From contig JAAWNQ010000004.1 of NCBI GenBank assembly GCA_022799035.1, forward strand, positions 1 to 64,000: DNA of 64,000 bases. Direction: 5' to 3'. The notes beneath the pieces are model-generated. The model was not told the DNA's origin, searched no databases, and saw only the letters and a program-made list of their open reading frames with translations. The stretch is from Oscillospiraceae bacterium. Lineage in GTDB: Bacteria; Bacillota; Clostridia; Oscillospirales; Oscillospiraceae. Below, piece by piece: positions 19,076-28,324 of this stretch. The translations under genes and the position numbers were made by a program. How positions within the stretch are numbered: the stretch's first letter is position 1; each line of letters begins with the position of its first letter.

Positions 19076-19116
19076 AAAAGATCCCCGGCACAGGCTTCTG
19101 TGCCGGGGATCTTTTT
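19076..19116. terminator. Bidirectional intrinsic terminator
   Basis: AAAAAGATCCCCGGCACAG-gctt-CTGTGCCGGGGATCTTTTT. Confidence 0.9.
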
Positions 19117-20314
19117 ATTTCTTGCACTTCAAAACATCCGTATAAAACCGGTCCATCTCCTTTTTAGTGGAGAACACGGCCACATACATCTGATTGCCCA
19201 TGGCGTCGGCCAGCACGTCCGGGATCCGATCCACCATCCGCAGCTCTCCGGCATACTTCTCCAGCAGCTCCTGGTGGCTCAGCGCGAAATTTTTCCCGTC
19301 CCGCCGCCCCGCATAGGCGCAGTATCCCCGCGCTCCCCCCTCCTGGGTGGAGCGGTCAAAGGCGATCATATCCGCCCAGATCTTATAGACGTTGGTGGAG
19401 TTGGCAAAGTTCATCATATCCGGGCTGAACCCGCCGCAGGGCCGCATGTTGACCTCCAGGGCCACCACGTCCCCCTTCCTCCCCATCCCCTCCTGATCCT
19501 GGGTCAGACGGAAAAATTCAAAGTGGATAAACCGGCTTTTCACTCCAAAACTCTTTACCGTATCCCGCCCCGCCTTCCGCACGTCGGCGGGGAGATCCTT
19601 GACAATGTAGTAGATGGAGTTGTCGTTCTCATTGACGATATCCATGATGGACATGGGGGTCACGTTCCCCGTCTCGAAGATGGGCTCTCCCCGGGAGTCG
19701 ATGATGGCGTCGTAGGAGTTCACCTCGGCATGGATGAACTCCTCCATGATATAGGGTACTCCCTCCACCCTCTTGCGCTCCAGGAATTCCCTCAGTTCCT
19801 CCTCCCCGGTCAGCTTGTAGGTGTGGGAAGCGCCCACCCCGTTATCCGGCTTCACCACCACCGGCCAGCCCACCGTCCGTACAAAGGCCATACAGCCCTC
19901 AAGGTCGTCCACCAGATGATACCGGGCGGTGGGGATCCCAACCGCCTGATAGTATTTCTTCATCCGGGACTTATACTTGATCCGGGGCATGTCCTCCGCC
20001 TGAAAGCCGGAGGTAATATGGAAGTCGGTGCGAAGCTGGGCGTCCCGCTCCAGCCAGTACTCATTGTTGGACTCCAGCCAGTCGATGCGGCCGTAGCGGA
20101 AAATGAAGTAGCCCACCGCCCGGTAGACCTGGTCGTAGTCCTCCAGGGAGTCCACCCGGAAATATTCAGTCAGGCTCCCCTTCAGCTCCTCCATCAGCTC
20201 CTCGTAGGGCTGATCCCCGATCCCCAGCACATTCATGCCGTTGTTCCGGAGCTCCCGGCAGAACTGCCAGTAGTTGGTGGGGAAGTTGGGGGAAAGGAAA
20301 ATGACGTTTTTCAT
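19115..20314 (-). CDS. ATP-grasp domain protein (carboxylate-amine ligase-like)
   Basis: GWPVVVKPDNGVGASHTYKL ... YIMEEFIHAEVNSYDAIID ... ALEVNMRPCGG. Confidence 0.9.
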   Translation of the reverse strand: MKNVIFLSPNFPTNYWQFCRELRNNGMNVLGIGDQPYEELMEELKGSLTEYFRVDSLEDYDQVYRAVGYFIFRYGRIDWLESNNEYWLERDAQLRTDFHITSGFQAEDMPRIKYKSRMKKYYQAVGIPTARYHLVDDLEGCMAFVRTVGWPVVVKPDNGVGASHTYKLTGEEELREFLERKRVEGVPYIMEEFIHAEVNSYDAIIDSRGEPIFETGNVTPMSIMDIVNENDNSIYYIVKDLPADVRKAGRDTVKSFGVKSRFIHFEFFRLTQDQEGMGRKGDVVALEVNMRPCGGFSPDMMNFANSTNVYKIWADMIAFDRSTQEGGARGYCAYAGRRDGKNFALSHQELLEKYAGELRMVDRIPDVLADAMGNQMYVAVFSTKKEMDRFYTDVLKCKK

Positions 20315-20345
20315 GGTGTGTCCCTCTCTCTTTTATGTTGTGTGG

Positions 20346-21149
20346 CTATTTGGCGTAGTAGGCCCGGAGTATAGGCTCCAGCTCCCGCCACTTGATCTCA
20401 TACTGCTGGCGGTAGTCCTCTATGGTGTAGTAAGGTTCTATCAGCCGCTCCTTGCCCCGGTAGGTCATCGTGTGGGGCTTGAAGGCGCTGGACTCCGGAT
20501 CCAGGCCGTACAGCCCGTCCAGCAGCTCCCGGCCCTCCTCCATATTCCGCAGGATCACCGAGACATGGGACAGGCCCTCCTCGTTGGGCGGTCCGAAATC
20601 GTGGATATCCGCCCCATGCTTGAGAAGCTCGTCCAGCACGGCCTTGAGCATCTCCCGCAGCCGCCGGTTCTCTTCCTTGCTCTCCTCCACATAGTAGCTG
20701 GGATAAGACTTGCGGGCAAACTGGTCGTACTCCTCCAGGGCATGCTGCCAAGCGGTGAGACCATGTGAGGTCATCTGGTTGGGATCCATCCCCATGTCCA
20801 GCAGGCGGCGGAGGAGCAGGAAGTAACCCTTGCTCCGCTCCGGGCCGGGGCCAACAGTATGCCGTGCCCGCATAAAGCACTGGCCCACGGCGTCATACCA
20901 GATGGGGGCGGAGAAATTGATGCCGTAGGGGTTGATGGCGTCCGCGAAGTTCACGTCTGCCCCCCGGTCCAGCAGCAGGTGGGCCACCTCCAGGTTGTCG
21001 CTCTTGATGGCCACCATCAGGGGGGACTGGCCGTCGTCCTTCTTCGGGGGCGCCTTGGCCAGGCAGGAGATCAGGTCGGGGTTTTTGTCCAGAATGGCGG
21101 CCACCTCCTCCAGATTCCCCCGGCGGATGGCCACGAACAGCTTTTTCAT
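20346..21149 (-). CDS. Ankyrin-repeat protein
   Basis: MKKLFVAIRRGNLEEVAAILDKNPD ... GQSPLMVAIKSDNLEVAHLLLDRGADVNFAD. Confidence 0.88.
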   Translation of the reverse strand: MKKLFVAIRRGNLEEVAAILDKNPDLISCLAKAPPKKDDGQSPLMVAIKSDNLEVAHLLLDRGADVNFADAINPYGINFSAPIWYDAVGQCFMRARHTVGPGPERSKGYFLLLRRLLDMGMDPNQMTSHGLTAWQHALEEYDQFARKSYPSYYVEESKEENRRLREMLKAVLDELLKHGADIHDFGPPNEEGLSHVSVILRNMEEGRELLDGLYGLDPESSAFKPHTMTYRGKERLIEPYYTIEDYRQQYEIKWRELEPILRAYYAK

Positions 21150-21152
21150 CCC

Positions 21153-21908
21153 TTATCCCTCCAGCAGATAGGGCCCGAAGTAGGTCACCTGCTTATACCA
21201 CCAGTCCCAGTCATGCTTCACGTCGTAGCCCCAGGCGTCCACCCAAAGGTCGATGCCCTTCTCCCGGCAGATGTCCCCTATGCGGAAGGTGGTCTCAGGC
21301 ATCTCCCAGTCCCCCTGGCCCACACAGATAATGCCCTTATTCTGATTGTACCGGGCGATAAAGGGGTGGTCGACAGGCATATTTGCCAGATAGTGGACAG
21401 GAGAGTTGCGGTAGACTACCTCATCCATATAGTCTCCAAATCCATACTCGGCGGTGTAGATGCCGCTGAGAGCCAGCAGGCCGTCGAAGAGGTCGGGGAA
21501 GCGGAAATAGAGGTTGGCGGCGTGGGTGGCCCCCAGGCTACAGCCGAAAACGGTGACGCCGGGGTAGCCCGTCCAGCCGTTGCGCTCATTGACCATGGCC
21601 CGGATAAAGGGTACCATCTCCCGGGTGATATAGTCGATCCACTGCTCATAGCGGCGGATGCGCCAGTAGGGGTCCCCCTCTTTGTCCGACCAGCTCTCGG
21701 CGTCCATAGTGTCGATGGAGAAGACCATCACCTTCCCCGAATCGATCCAGGAAGCCCACACGTCGGTCATCTTGAAGTTCTCAAAATCAAAGAATCGCCC
21801 GTCCTGACAGGGGATAAACAGCACCGGCCTCCCCGCGTGTCCGTAGACCTTGCACTCCATCTCCCGCCCCAGGGCCGGGCTGTACTCCTTGAAATATTGG
21901 GTCTCCAT
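21153..21908 (-). CDS. Alpha/beta-hydrolase fold esterase
   Basis: Nucleophile elbow FGCSLGATHAANLYFRFPDLFDGLLALSG. Confidence 0.87.
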   Translation of the reverse strand: METQYFKEYSPALGREMECKVYGHAGRPVLFIPCQDGRFFDFENFKMTDVWASWIDSGKVMVFSIDTMDAESWSDKEGDPYWRIRRYEQWIDYITREMVPFIRAMVNERNGWTGYPGVTVFGCSLGATHAANLYFRFPDLFDGLLALSGIYTAEYGFGDYMDEVVYRNSPVHYLANMPVDHPFIARYNQNKGIICVGQGDWEMPETTFRIGDICREKGIDLWVDAWGYDVKHDWDWWYKQVTYFGPYLLEG

Positions 21909-22085
21909 ACCCTCACCTCGATCATCACATTTTTAACAGTTTAGCACAGCAAAGCGCAAAATGCAACAGGTAAAAAAGAGGAAGTGCGCTATGCACTCCT
22001 CCCTTGTTGTTCTCAGGTATCAGGGCAAAGGCGCCAACCTGTCATCATTCCTCAAACAGAGGGATCCTCCCTCTATCTCCGTCCT

Positions 22086-22853
22086 TCACTCCAAATCATA
22101 CAGCAGTACATTCATAAAAAAGGGGATCTGCCTCTCCCAACTGGCCTCGTTGTGGTTGCCGTTTGGCACGATCCGGGCCGTCAGATCCACCCTCCGCTCC
22201 AGGAGCAGGTCGGCCACATGGCGGAACTGGCCCGCCATCTCCGGGTGGTAGCCCAGCTCCCGGGCTCCATAATCCATATAGATCACCGTGTCCGTCTTGA
22301 TCCGGGCCGAGCGCAACAGCTTCTCCAGCCTCTCCTGCCCAAACCAGACAGAGGGGGACAGGGCCGCCCCCCGGGAAAAGACCTTGTTGTACTTCATGAC
22401 GGCGTAGAGGCTCATAAGCCCCCCCATGGAGCTACCGGCGATAAAGGTGTGCTCCCGGTCGGGGAGAGTGGGAAAATGTCGGTCAATGACGGGCTTGAAC
22501 TCATTGACCAGCCAATCCATGGTGGTCTTCCCCTTCCCCACGATCTTTCCCACCCCCGGCATCTCGCAGGAGTAGGGACAGTACTCCCTCAGCCTCCCAT
22601 GGTCAGGAGAGTGGTTGCACTCCACCGCCGCGATGATAAGGGGCGTCCCCGTCTCCTCCATGTATCGCAGCAGCCCCCAGCTCTTACCGTAGGTGGCCTC
22701 CTCATCAAAAAACAGGTTGTGCCCGTCGAACATGTAGAGCACCGGCAGCCGCAGCTCCGGCTCCTCCCCACAGAAATCCGGCACATAGACATAGGCCCTC
22801 CGGGTCTCCTCCCCCGTCAGCGCCGGAATGGTAACGTCCCAGGTCTCAAGCAT
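22086..22853 (-). CDS. Alpha/beta-hydrolase fold esterase (putative esterase, EstD/Fes-like)
   Basis: RLPVLYMFDGHNLFFDE... AGSSMGGLMSLYAVMKYNKVFSRGAALSPS. Confidence 0.9.
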   Translation of the reverse strand: MLETWDVTIPALTGEETRRAYVYVPDFCGEEPELRLPVLYMFDGHNLFFDEEATYGKSWGLLRYMEETGTPLIIAAVECNHSPDHGRLREYCPYSCEMPGVGKIVGKGKTTMDWLVNEFKPVIDRHFPTLPDREHTFIAGSSMGGLMSLYAVMKYNKVFSRGAALSPSVWFGQERLEKLLRSARIKTDTVIYMDYGARELGYHPEMAGQFRHVADLLLERRVDLTARIVPNGNHNEASWERQIPFFMNVLLYDLE

Positions 22854-22949
22854 AGCGAATAGATCCTTCCCTTCGGGGTATAGTTTCGGTTCAGTATAGC
22901 ATAGCCCAGGGCAAAAAGCAAACCCAGCCCCGGCGCGGGTGCCGCCCTC

Positions 22950-24128
22950 TCAGTTCTCTGTGCCCCATTCCTCTCCTGTTTCATCCAAATACCAATATAT
23001 CTCGTAGTCCTCCCAGTTTTCCGAGTTGTTCTTTCCTTTGTACCAGATGTAATGCATATGAGGTTTCTGAGCCTCACCCTGAACTTCCACCCTATAGTAG
23101 TAGAGGTCCCCTTCGCCGTTGGTATAGTAATAGCCAGGAACGGGATAACTCAGGGCGGCGGAGTAATTGACCCGGGTCTCCTCTGTCCAGGGGATATCTA
23201 CCCGCCACATATCAGGGTGATAGTCCTCTTTGGCCTTGTCCAGCAGTGTTTCCGGGGACTGAAGCGGCGGGGCCGACATATATCCGCCCGGACTGGGCAG
23301 GGGCGGAAGCTCCACCCAGGACTCACCCGCCTCATCGGCCTCCTTCATCTCCTCTAACCGGGGCGGGACGGCAGAAAATGCCTGCCGCCAAATGATCAGC
23401 CCCTCGCCTTCCTCCCCACGAGGGTTGAACTTCTCGGTATATTCGCCTGTGGTGAAATCATAGAGCTCATACGTCGGCTGATTGTTATATACCCAAAAGC
23501 GTCCGCTACCAAAAGACTTCAATTCCAGGCCGTCCCCCACCCAATGAAAGGTATAGCCCTCGCTCCACCGCAGGGCGCTGCCGCCATAGGTACCATAGTG
23601 CAGCTCTCCATTTTCAATGAAAATTCCCATATAGGGATCCCCGTTCACGCCGCCCTGGCTGGCCCGGCGGATAAGGCGGTCGTTGGTCTGTCCCAGGATG
23701 TAGCCGCCCTTTCCATCGTCCAAAAGAATGGTCAGGGTCCGGGGGGCATCCCGGTAAAAGCTCTCCGGATCCACCCCCTCCAAGTGTTCCACAACCACCG
23801 CCCAGTCCTCCGCCCCGTCCCCGTTCAGATCCCCGACGGCCTTATCCAGAACTCGGTCAGTATCCGCCAGAGTCAGCAGGGCCAAGGCCTCCCCAGGCAG
23901 CTCAGGCTCCGGAGTGGTCACAGGGACAGGCTCTGGAGAGGTCACAGAGTCAGGCTCCTGGGTAGGCTCGGGAAGGATCTCCGGCGAAGGACTCGGAATA
24001 ACGGTGGTCTCCAGATCCGTCTCCACTTCCGGAGTCTCTGTCACCACAGGAAGGCTCTTCTCCATCCTCCTCCCCCCGCATCCCGACAAAAGAAGCAGGG
24101 TCAAAATCAAGGGCAAATACCGCTTCAT
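22950..24128 (-). CDS. Putative lipoprotein of unknown function
   Basis: Lipobox LILTLLLLSGCGG, Thr/Pro/Glu-rich linker, DLNGDGAEDWAVVVE segment. Confidence 0.75.
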   Translation of the reverse strand: MKRYLPLILTLLLLSGCGGRRMEKSLPVVTETPEVETDLETTVIPSPSPEILPEPTQEPDSVTSPEPVPVTTPEPELPGEALALLTLADTDRVLDKAVGDLNGDGAEDWAVVVEHLEGVDPESFYRDAPRTLTILLDDGKGGYILGQTNDRLIRRASQGGVNGDPYMGIFIENGELHYGTYGGSALRWSEGYTFHWVGDGLELKSFGSGRFWVYNNQPTYELYDFTTGEYTEKFNPRGEEGEGLIIWRQAFSAVPPRLEEMKEADEAGESWVELPPLPSPGGYMSAPPLQSPETLLDKAKEDYHPDMWRVDIPWTEETRVNYSAALSYPVPGYYYTNGEGDLYYYRVEVQGEAQKPHMHYIWYKGKNNSENWEDYEIYWYLDETGEEWGTEN

Positions 24129-24211
24129 ACCGCGCGCCTCCTTTGCCCTTATTTTAACCCTGCTTTTCCCAAAAGTCATATCATTTCAGCAACAAAAGAT
24201 GACAACTTCCT

Positions 24212-24682
24212 TTATTTTACCGCCTCCAGCCGGCAGTATACCTCCCCGTCCCGCTCCTCAATGACCCCATAGGTAGCCCTGGGAAAACCGCTGACCGTGC
24301 CCGGATTCATGACCCACATAAGCCCCTCCCGGAAACAGGTGGGCTCGTGGGTGTGTCCAAAGAGGGCCACCGCCGCCTCCCTGCTCCGGGCCTCCGAGGT
24401 AAAAGCCCCCACCCCCAGCTTCACATGGTACTCATGCCCGTGGGCCATCCAGACCTTCCGGCCCAGGAATGTCAGCTCCTTCTCCACAGGGGCCTCCCCA
24501 TACCACCCATCGCAGTTGCCCCGCACCATCTCCACCGGAATGTCCGGGTACAGGCTCTGGAGCCGCTCGGCGTCCCGGCTCACATCCCCCAGGTGGAGGA
24601 TCCTATCCGGGCTCTCCCCCTCCACTGCCTTTCTCATATGATCCAAATTCCCATGGGAATCAGAAAAAACCAACCACTTCAT
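24212..24682 (-). CDS. YfcE-family metallophosphoesterase
   Basis: MKWLVFSDSHGNLDHM, LHLGDV, VRGNCD, FGHTH. Confidence 0.93.
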   Translation of the reverse strand: MKWLVFSDSHGNLDHMRKAVEGESPDRILHLGDVSRDAERLQSLYPDIPVEMVRGNCDGWYGEAPVEKELTFLGRKVWMAHGHEYHVKLGVGAFTSEARSREAAVALFGHTHEPTCFREGLMWVMNPGTVSGFPRATYGVIEERDGEVYCRLEAVK

Positions 24683-24754
24683 ACCCAGTCACCTTTCCTC
24701 TCCTCACTCATATAATAGAGGGAAACCCACTATATTTACAGGGAGGGACCCGCT

Positions 24755-25036
24755 ATGAACAAGCCCGACCCCACTTTCGACGCATTGAAAAAAGACCCCA
24801 AAGCCGCTCAGCTCTTAGGCGACCCCACCGCCCTCAAATCCATCCTCTCCTCCCCCGAGACCCAAAAACTGGTCTCCCTGCTCAACCAGGCGGGAGGGGA
24901 TGGCCTCCAGGCCGCCGCCAAGGAGGCGGCAAAGGGAAAGCCCGATGCCCTCATGGGGATCCTGAATCGGGTCATGGGCAGCCCCGAGGGGGCCAAGGCC
25001 GCGGCGGCTTTTCAAAAAAAGACGGAAAAATCCTGA
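24755..25036 (+). CDS. Small protein of unknown function (93 aa)
   Basis: MNKPDPTFDALKKDPKAAQLLGDPTALKSILSS...; RBS-like GGGAGGG upstream; first of three collinear orphans. Confidence 0.75.
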   Translation: MNKPDPTFDALKKDPKAAQLLGDPTALKSILSSPETQKLVSLLNQAGGDGLQAAAKEAAKGKPDALMGILNRVMGSPEGAKAAAAFQKKTEKS

Positions 25037-25098
25037 GTTTTTGAGCTTTTTTGCAAAAAGAATGTAAACCATGATACAATCTGGAGGGAGGGAGATCC

Positions 25099-25566
25099 GT
25101 GGCGGAACTGCAGGAGCAATTACAGGCCATTTTAGGCGACCCGGAGGCCATGAGTCAGATCACCGCCATCGCCCGGGCCCTTACAGGGGGCCCTTCCCCG
25201 GAACCTCCCTCCCCCCCGCCGGAGGCGCAGGATGTGGACTTTGTCCCTGTGGAGGAGGACCCCGCCTCCCCCTCGCAGGAGTCTGACTCCGGCGGGGGGG
25301 AGGCTCCCGACCTGGGGGCCCTGTTGGGGATGCTGGGGGGAGGAAGCCTTCCCGACATCGACCCCCGGCTTATCCAGATCGCCCTGCGGGTCTTTTCAGA
25401 GTATTCCGCCCAGGACGACCAGAAGGTGGCCCTCCTCTCCGCCCTGAAACCCTTTTTGCGGGAGGAACGGCTGGAGAAGATGGAGAAGGCGGAGAAGATC
25501 GCCCGGCTCAGCCGGGTGGTCCGGGTGGCTGTCCAACTCTTGAAGGAGGAGGACGGCCATGTATAA
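25099..25566 (+). CDS. Protein of unknown function (155 aa), GTG start
   Basis: Helical N- and C-terminal parts around a Pro/Ser/Glu linker; GGAGGGAGGGAG upstream. Confidence 0.75.
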   Translation: MAELQEQLQAILGDPEAMSQITAIARALTGGPSPEPPSPPPEAQDVDFVPVEEDPASPSQESDSGGGEAPDLGALLGMLGGGSLPDIDPRLIQIALRVFSEYSAQDDQKVALLSALKPFLREERLEKMEKAEKIARLSRVVRVAVQLLKEEDGHV

Positions 25567-25798
25567 CCCCTACCTGTCTCAAACCTGGGAGGACCGGGAG
25601 CACCGGCCCCACCCCAAGGAAAAGACCCCGCCCCCCAAAGAAAAAACCGGGCTGGGCGGGATCCTGAAAAGCCTGAAACTGGAGGATCTGGACACAGGGG
25701 ACGTGCTGCTCCTGCTGATCCTGCTCTTTCTCTTTTTGGACGACCGGGAGGAGAATCTGGAGCTGCTTATCACCTTAGGTCTTATGCTTATCCTGTAA
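25559..25798 (+). CDS. Small C-terminally hydrophobic protein (79 aa)
   Basis: ...KLEDLDTGDVLLLLILLFLFLDDREENLELLITLGLMLIL; 8-bp overlap with preceding gene. Confidence 0.75.
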   Translation: MYNPYLSQTWEDREHRPHPKEKTPPPKEKTGLGGILKSLKLEDLDTGDVLLLLILLFLFLDDREENLELLITLGLMLIL

Positions 25799-25834
25799 TA
25801 TGCCTCAGGAAAGCGGACAAGACCGGGAGCCGCC

Positions 25835-26593
25835 CTACTGCTGGACTGCCTCCCCCACCGTATGCAGTACCGTGCCGTCAGGGAGGGTGAAGGAGGCCGT
25901 CGCCGCCACGGGACTTTCCAGGGCGGCGGCGGTCATGGTATAGACCACCTCGTCCCCCACCAGAGTCTCCGCCGCGGTCAAAAGGCCGGTATCCGCCGAC
26001 ACCCAAAACCGTTCCGTTTGGGACAGCTCAGGTACGGAAACCTCCACATAGACGCAGGCCTCCCCATTCTTTTCCTCATAGCCCGCGGCGGTGATGGTCT
26101 CGGTCTCCAGCTCCAGCACATCCTCGTAGGTGGGGATCCGCTGGCCCTCCACGTCCACCGAGGAGCCGTCGGCGGGCCAGGAGGCCACTTCCCGGTCGTT
26201 GCCGTACCACCTCCAGACCTTCCCCTCCCCCACGATGGTGTGGGCGGTGAGGTGGTCGGGCAGCTCCATGTCCGCCCGGGTCCAGGCTCCATCCACCCAT
26301 ACCCGGGCGGTGGCCGAGATCCCTTCCAGTGTGGTGGTAACGCTCCGGGAATAACTCTCCAGCCGATCCATGACAGCGATAACGCTCTGGACAGTGGCGG
26401 GGGTCACCTCCACCCGGGCCCCCTCCTCCTGCTGGGTCCCGCTGGGCCCCAGTGTCACTGCAGGGACGGGAGTCGGCAGGGTGATGGTGGGCGTAGGACC
26501 GGTAAAGAGGGGCAGGCCGAAGCTGGAAAAGACCGCCACAGTGATGACAATGGCGATCAAAATCACCAGAATGGTACGGTTATTCCGTTCCAT
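25835..26593 (-). CDS. Membrane-anchored protein of unknown function (possible LolA-like outer-domain fold)
   Basis: N-terminal TM TILVILIAIVITVAVFSSFGLPLF then Thr/Pro linker and beta-rich domain. Confidence 0.65.
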   Translation of the reverse strand: MERNNRTILVILIAIVITVAVFSSFGLPLFTGPTPTITLPTPVPAVTLGPSGTQQEEGARVEVTPATVQSVIAVMDRLESYSRSVTTTLEGISATARVWVDGAWTRADMELPDHLTAHTIVGEGKVWRWYGNDREVASWPADGSSVDVEGQRIPTYEDVLELETETITAAGYEEKNGEACVYVEVSVPELSQTERFWVSADTGLLTAAETLVGDEVVYTMTAAALESPVAATASFTLPDGTVLHTVGEAVQQ

Positions 26594-26701
26594 GGGCGGC
26601 CACCTCCTCTCCCTGCTTTGCCCCACGGCAGGATCATTTGAATCAGTCTTATCCATGTGGTATACTTCTCTCCAGGGTCAAAAATCAGAAGGAGGCCCCA
26701 C

Positions 26702-27166
26702 ATGGAAAAGACCATCCAGGAAAAATTATCCGTCCTTTCCTCCATCGCCGAGAAGCTGAACAGCGCCCACATAGTATGGGCGGTGGGGGCCTCTGCCCTG
26801 CTGTATTTCCATGCCCTGGTCCCGGACTTCCACGACCTGGATATCATGGTGGACAGCAGGGACGCCCTTCGGGCCAAGGAGCTCCTCCAGTCCATGGGGA
26901 GCCTTCAGCCCTCCCTTCGGGAGGCGCGGTACCAGACCCAGTATTTCTTTGAGTTCCTGATCGGCGGCGTGGAGGTGGATCTGATGGGCGGCTTTGCCAT
27001 CCTGAGGGATGGCGTCGTCCACGACTGCGGTCTGGAGCCCTCACAGATCACAGGGAGTACCCAGATCAACGGGCAGAGGATACCCCTCCACTCCCTGCAT
27101 GCCTGGCGGGGATATTACTCTCTTATGGGACGAGCCGAGAAGGCCGCCCTGATCGGCGGAGAGTGA
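26702..27166 (+). CDS. Nucleotidyltransferase-like protein
   Basis: VWAVGASALLYFHALVPDFHDLDIMVD resembles the GxSxxxx...DxDI core of NTase-fold proteins. Confidence 0.6.
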   Translation: MEKTIQEKLSVLSSIAEKLNSAHIVWAVGASALLYFHALVPDFHDLDIMVDSRDALRAKELLQSMGSLQPSLREARYQTQYFFEFLIGGVEVDLMGGFAILRDGVVHDCGLEPSQITGSTQINGQRIPLHSLHAWRGYYSLMGRAEKAALIGGE

Positions 27167-27175
27167 CCCTATGGC

Positions 27176-28324
27176 CTATTGGCCAAACTCCTCCGGTCCC
27201 CTGTCCCGGAGGCCGAAGGTATATTCGATGGCGTCGGCGATCCGCTCGCAGGCGCGGCCGTCGCCGTAGGGATTCACCGCGTGGGCCATGGCGTCATAGG
27301 CGGCCTTGTCGGTAATCAACTGGGAACCCAGGGTAAAGATGGCCTCCTCCCCGGTCCCCGCCAGCTTCACCGTACCCGCCGCCACCGCCTCAGGCCGCTC
27401 GGTCTCCCGGCGAAGGACAAGCACCGGCTTGCCCAGGGCGGGGGCCTCCTCCTGAAGTCCGCCGGAGTCGGTCATGACAAAGGAGCACCGGGCCATCAGG
27501 TTGTGCATCTCCTCCACATCCACGGGGTCAATGAGATGGATCCGCTGGTGACCCGCCAGGTACTTCTCCGCCGCCTGGCGAACCACCGGGGAGAGGTGAA
27601 CAGGGTAGACAAGCTCCACCTGGGGATGGGCCTCCACCAGGCGGCGGAGGGCGGTCATGATGTTCTTCATGGGCTCCCCGTAGTTCTCCCGCCGGTGGCA
27701 GGTCACCAGGATCACCGTCCGTCCGGCATAGTCCAGGTGGTTCAGAAGCTCTGTGGGGAAGGTGAAATCGGGCCGCACGGTGGTGGCCATGGCGTCAATG
27801 ACCGTATTGCCCGTGAGGAACACCCCCTGGGTGATCCCCTCCCTGGACAGGTTATCCCGGTTGGCGGCGGTGGGGCTGAAATGGAGGTCGGCAAGATCCC
27901 CCACCAAGGTGCGGTTCATCTCCTCGGGGAAGGGGGAGTATTTGTCGTAGGTGCGAAGGCCCGCCTCCACATGGCCCAGCCGGATCTGGCCATAGAAGGC
28001 GGCCAGGGCGGCGGAGAAGGCGGTGGTGGTGTCCCCGTGAACCAGCACCAGATCGGGCTTGGCCTGGGCAAAGACCTTCTCCAGGCCCACCAGACATTTG
28101 GTGGTGATTGTGGAGAGGGTCTGCCCCGGCTCCATGATGTTCAGGTCAAAGTCGGGGGTAAGCTTGAAAATATCCAGCACGCTGTCCAGCATCTCCCGGT
28201 GCTGGGCGGTGACGCAGCAAAGGCTCTCCATGGTCTCCCGGCCCGCCAGGGTCTTGACCAGGGGGGCCATTTTGATGGCCTCCGGCCGGGTGCCGAAGAT
28301 GGACATGACGCGGAGTTTTTTCAT
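27176..28324 (-). CDS. wecB: UDP-N-acetylglucosamine 2-epimerase (non-hydrolysing)
   Basis: FGTRPEAIKMAPLVK, VHGDTTTAFSAALAAFY, HVEAGLRTYDKYSPFPEEMNR. Confidence 0.95.
   Translation of the reverse strand: MKKLRVMSIFGTRPEAIKMAPLVKTLAGRETMESLCCVTAQHREMLDSVLDIFKLTPDFDLNIMEPGQTLSTITTKCLVGLEKVFAQAKPDLVLVHGDTTTAFSAALAAFYGQIRLGHVEAGLRTYDKYSPFPEEMNRTLVGDLADLHFSPTAANRDNLSREGITQGVFLTGNTVIDAMATTVRPDFTFPTELLNHLDYAGRTVILVTCHRRENYGEPMKNIMTALRRLVEAHPQVELVYPVHLSPVVRQAAEKYLAGHQRIHLIDPVDVEEMHNLMARCSFVMTDSGGLQEEAPALGKPVLVLRRETERPEAVAAGTVKLAGTGEEAIFTLGSQLITDKAAYDAMAHAVNPYGDGRACERIADAIEYTFGLRDRGPEEFGQ

Noticed and set aside
26702-27166. AbiEii-like toxin-antitoxin component
   Set aside because: NTase-like core only; no partner gene next to it, so no TA call.
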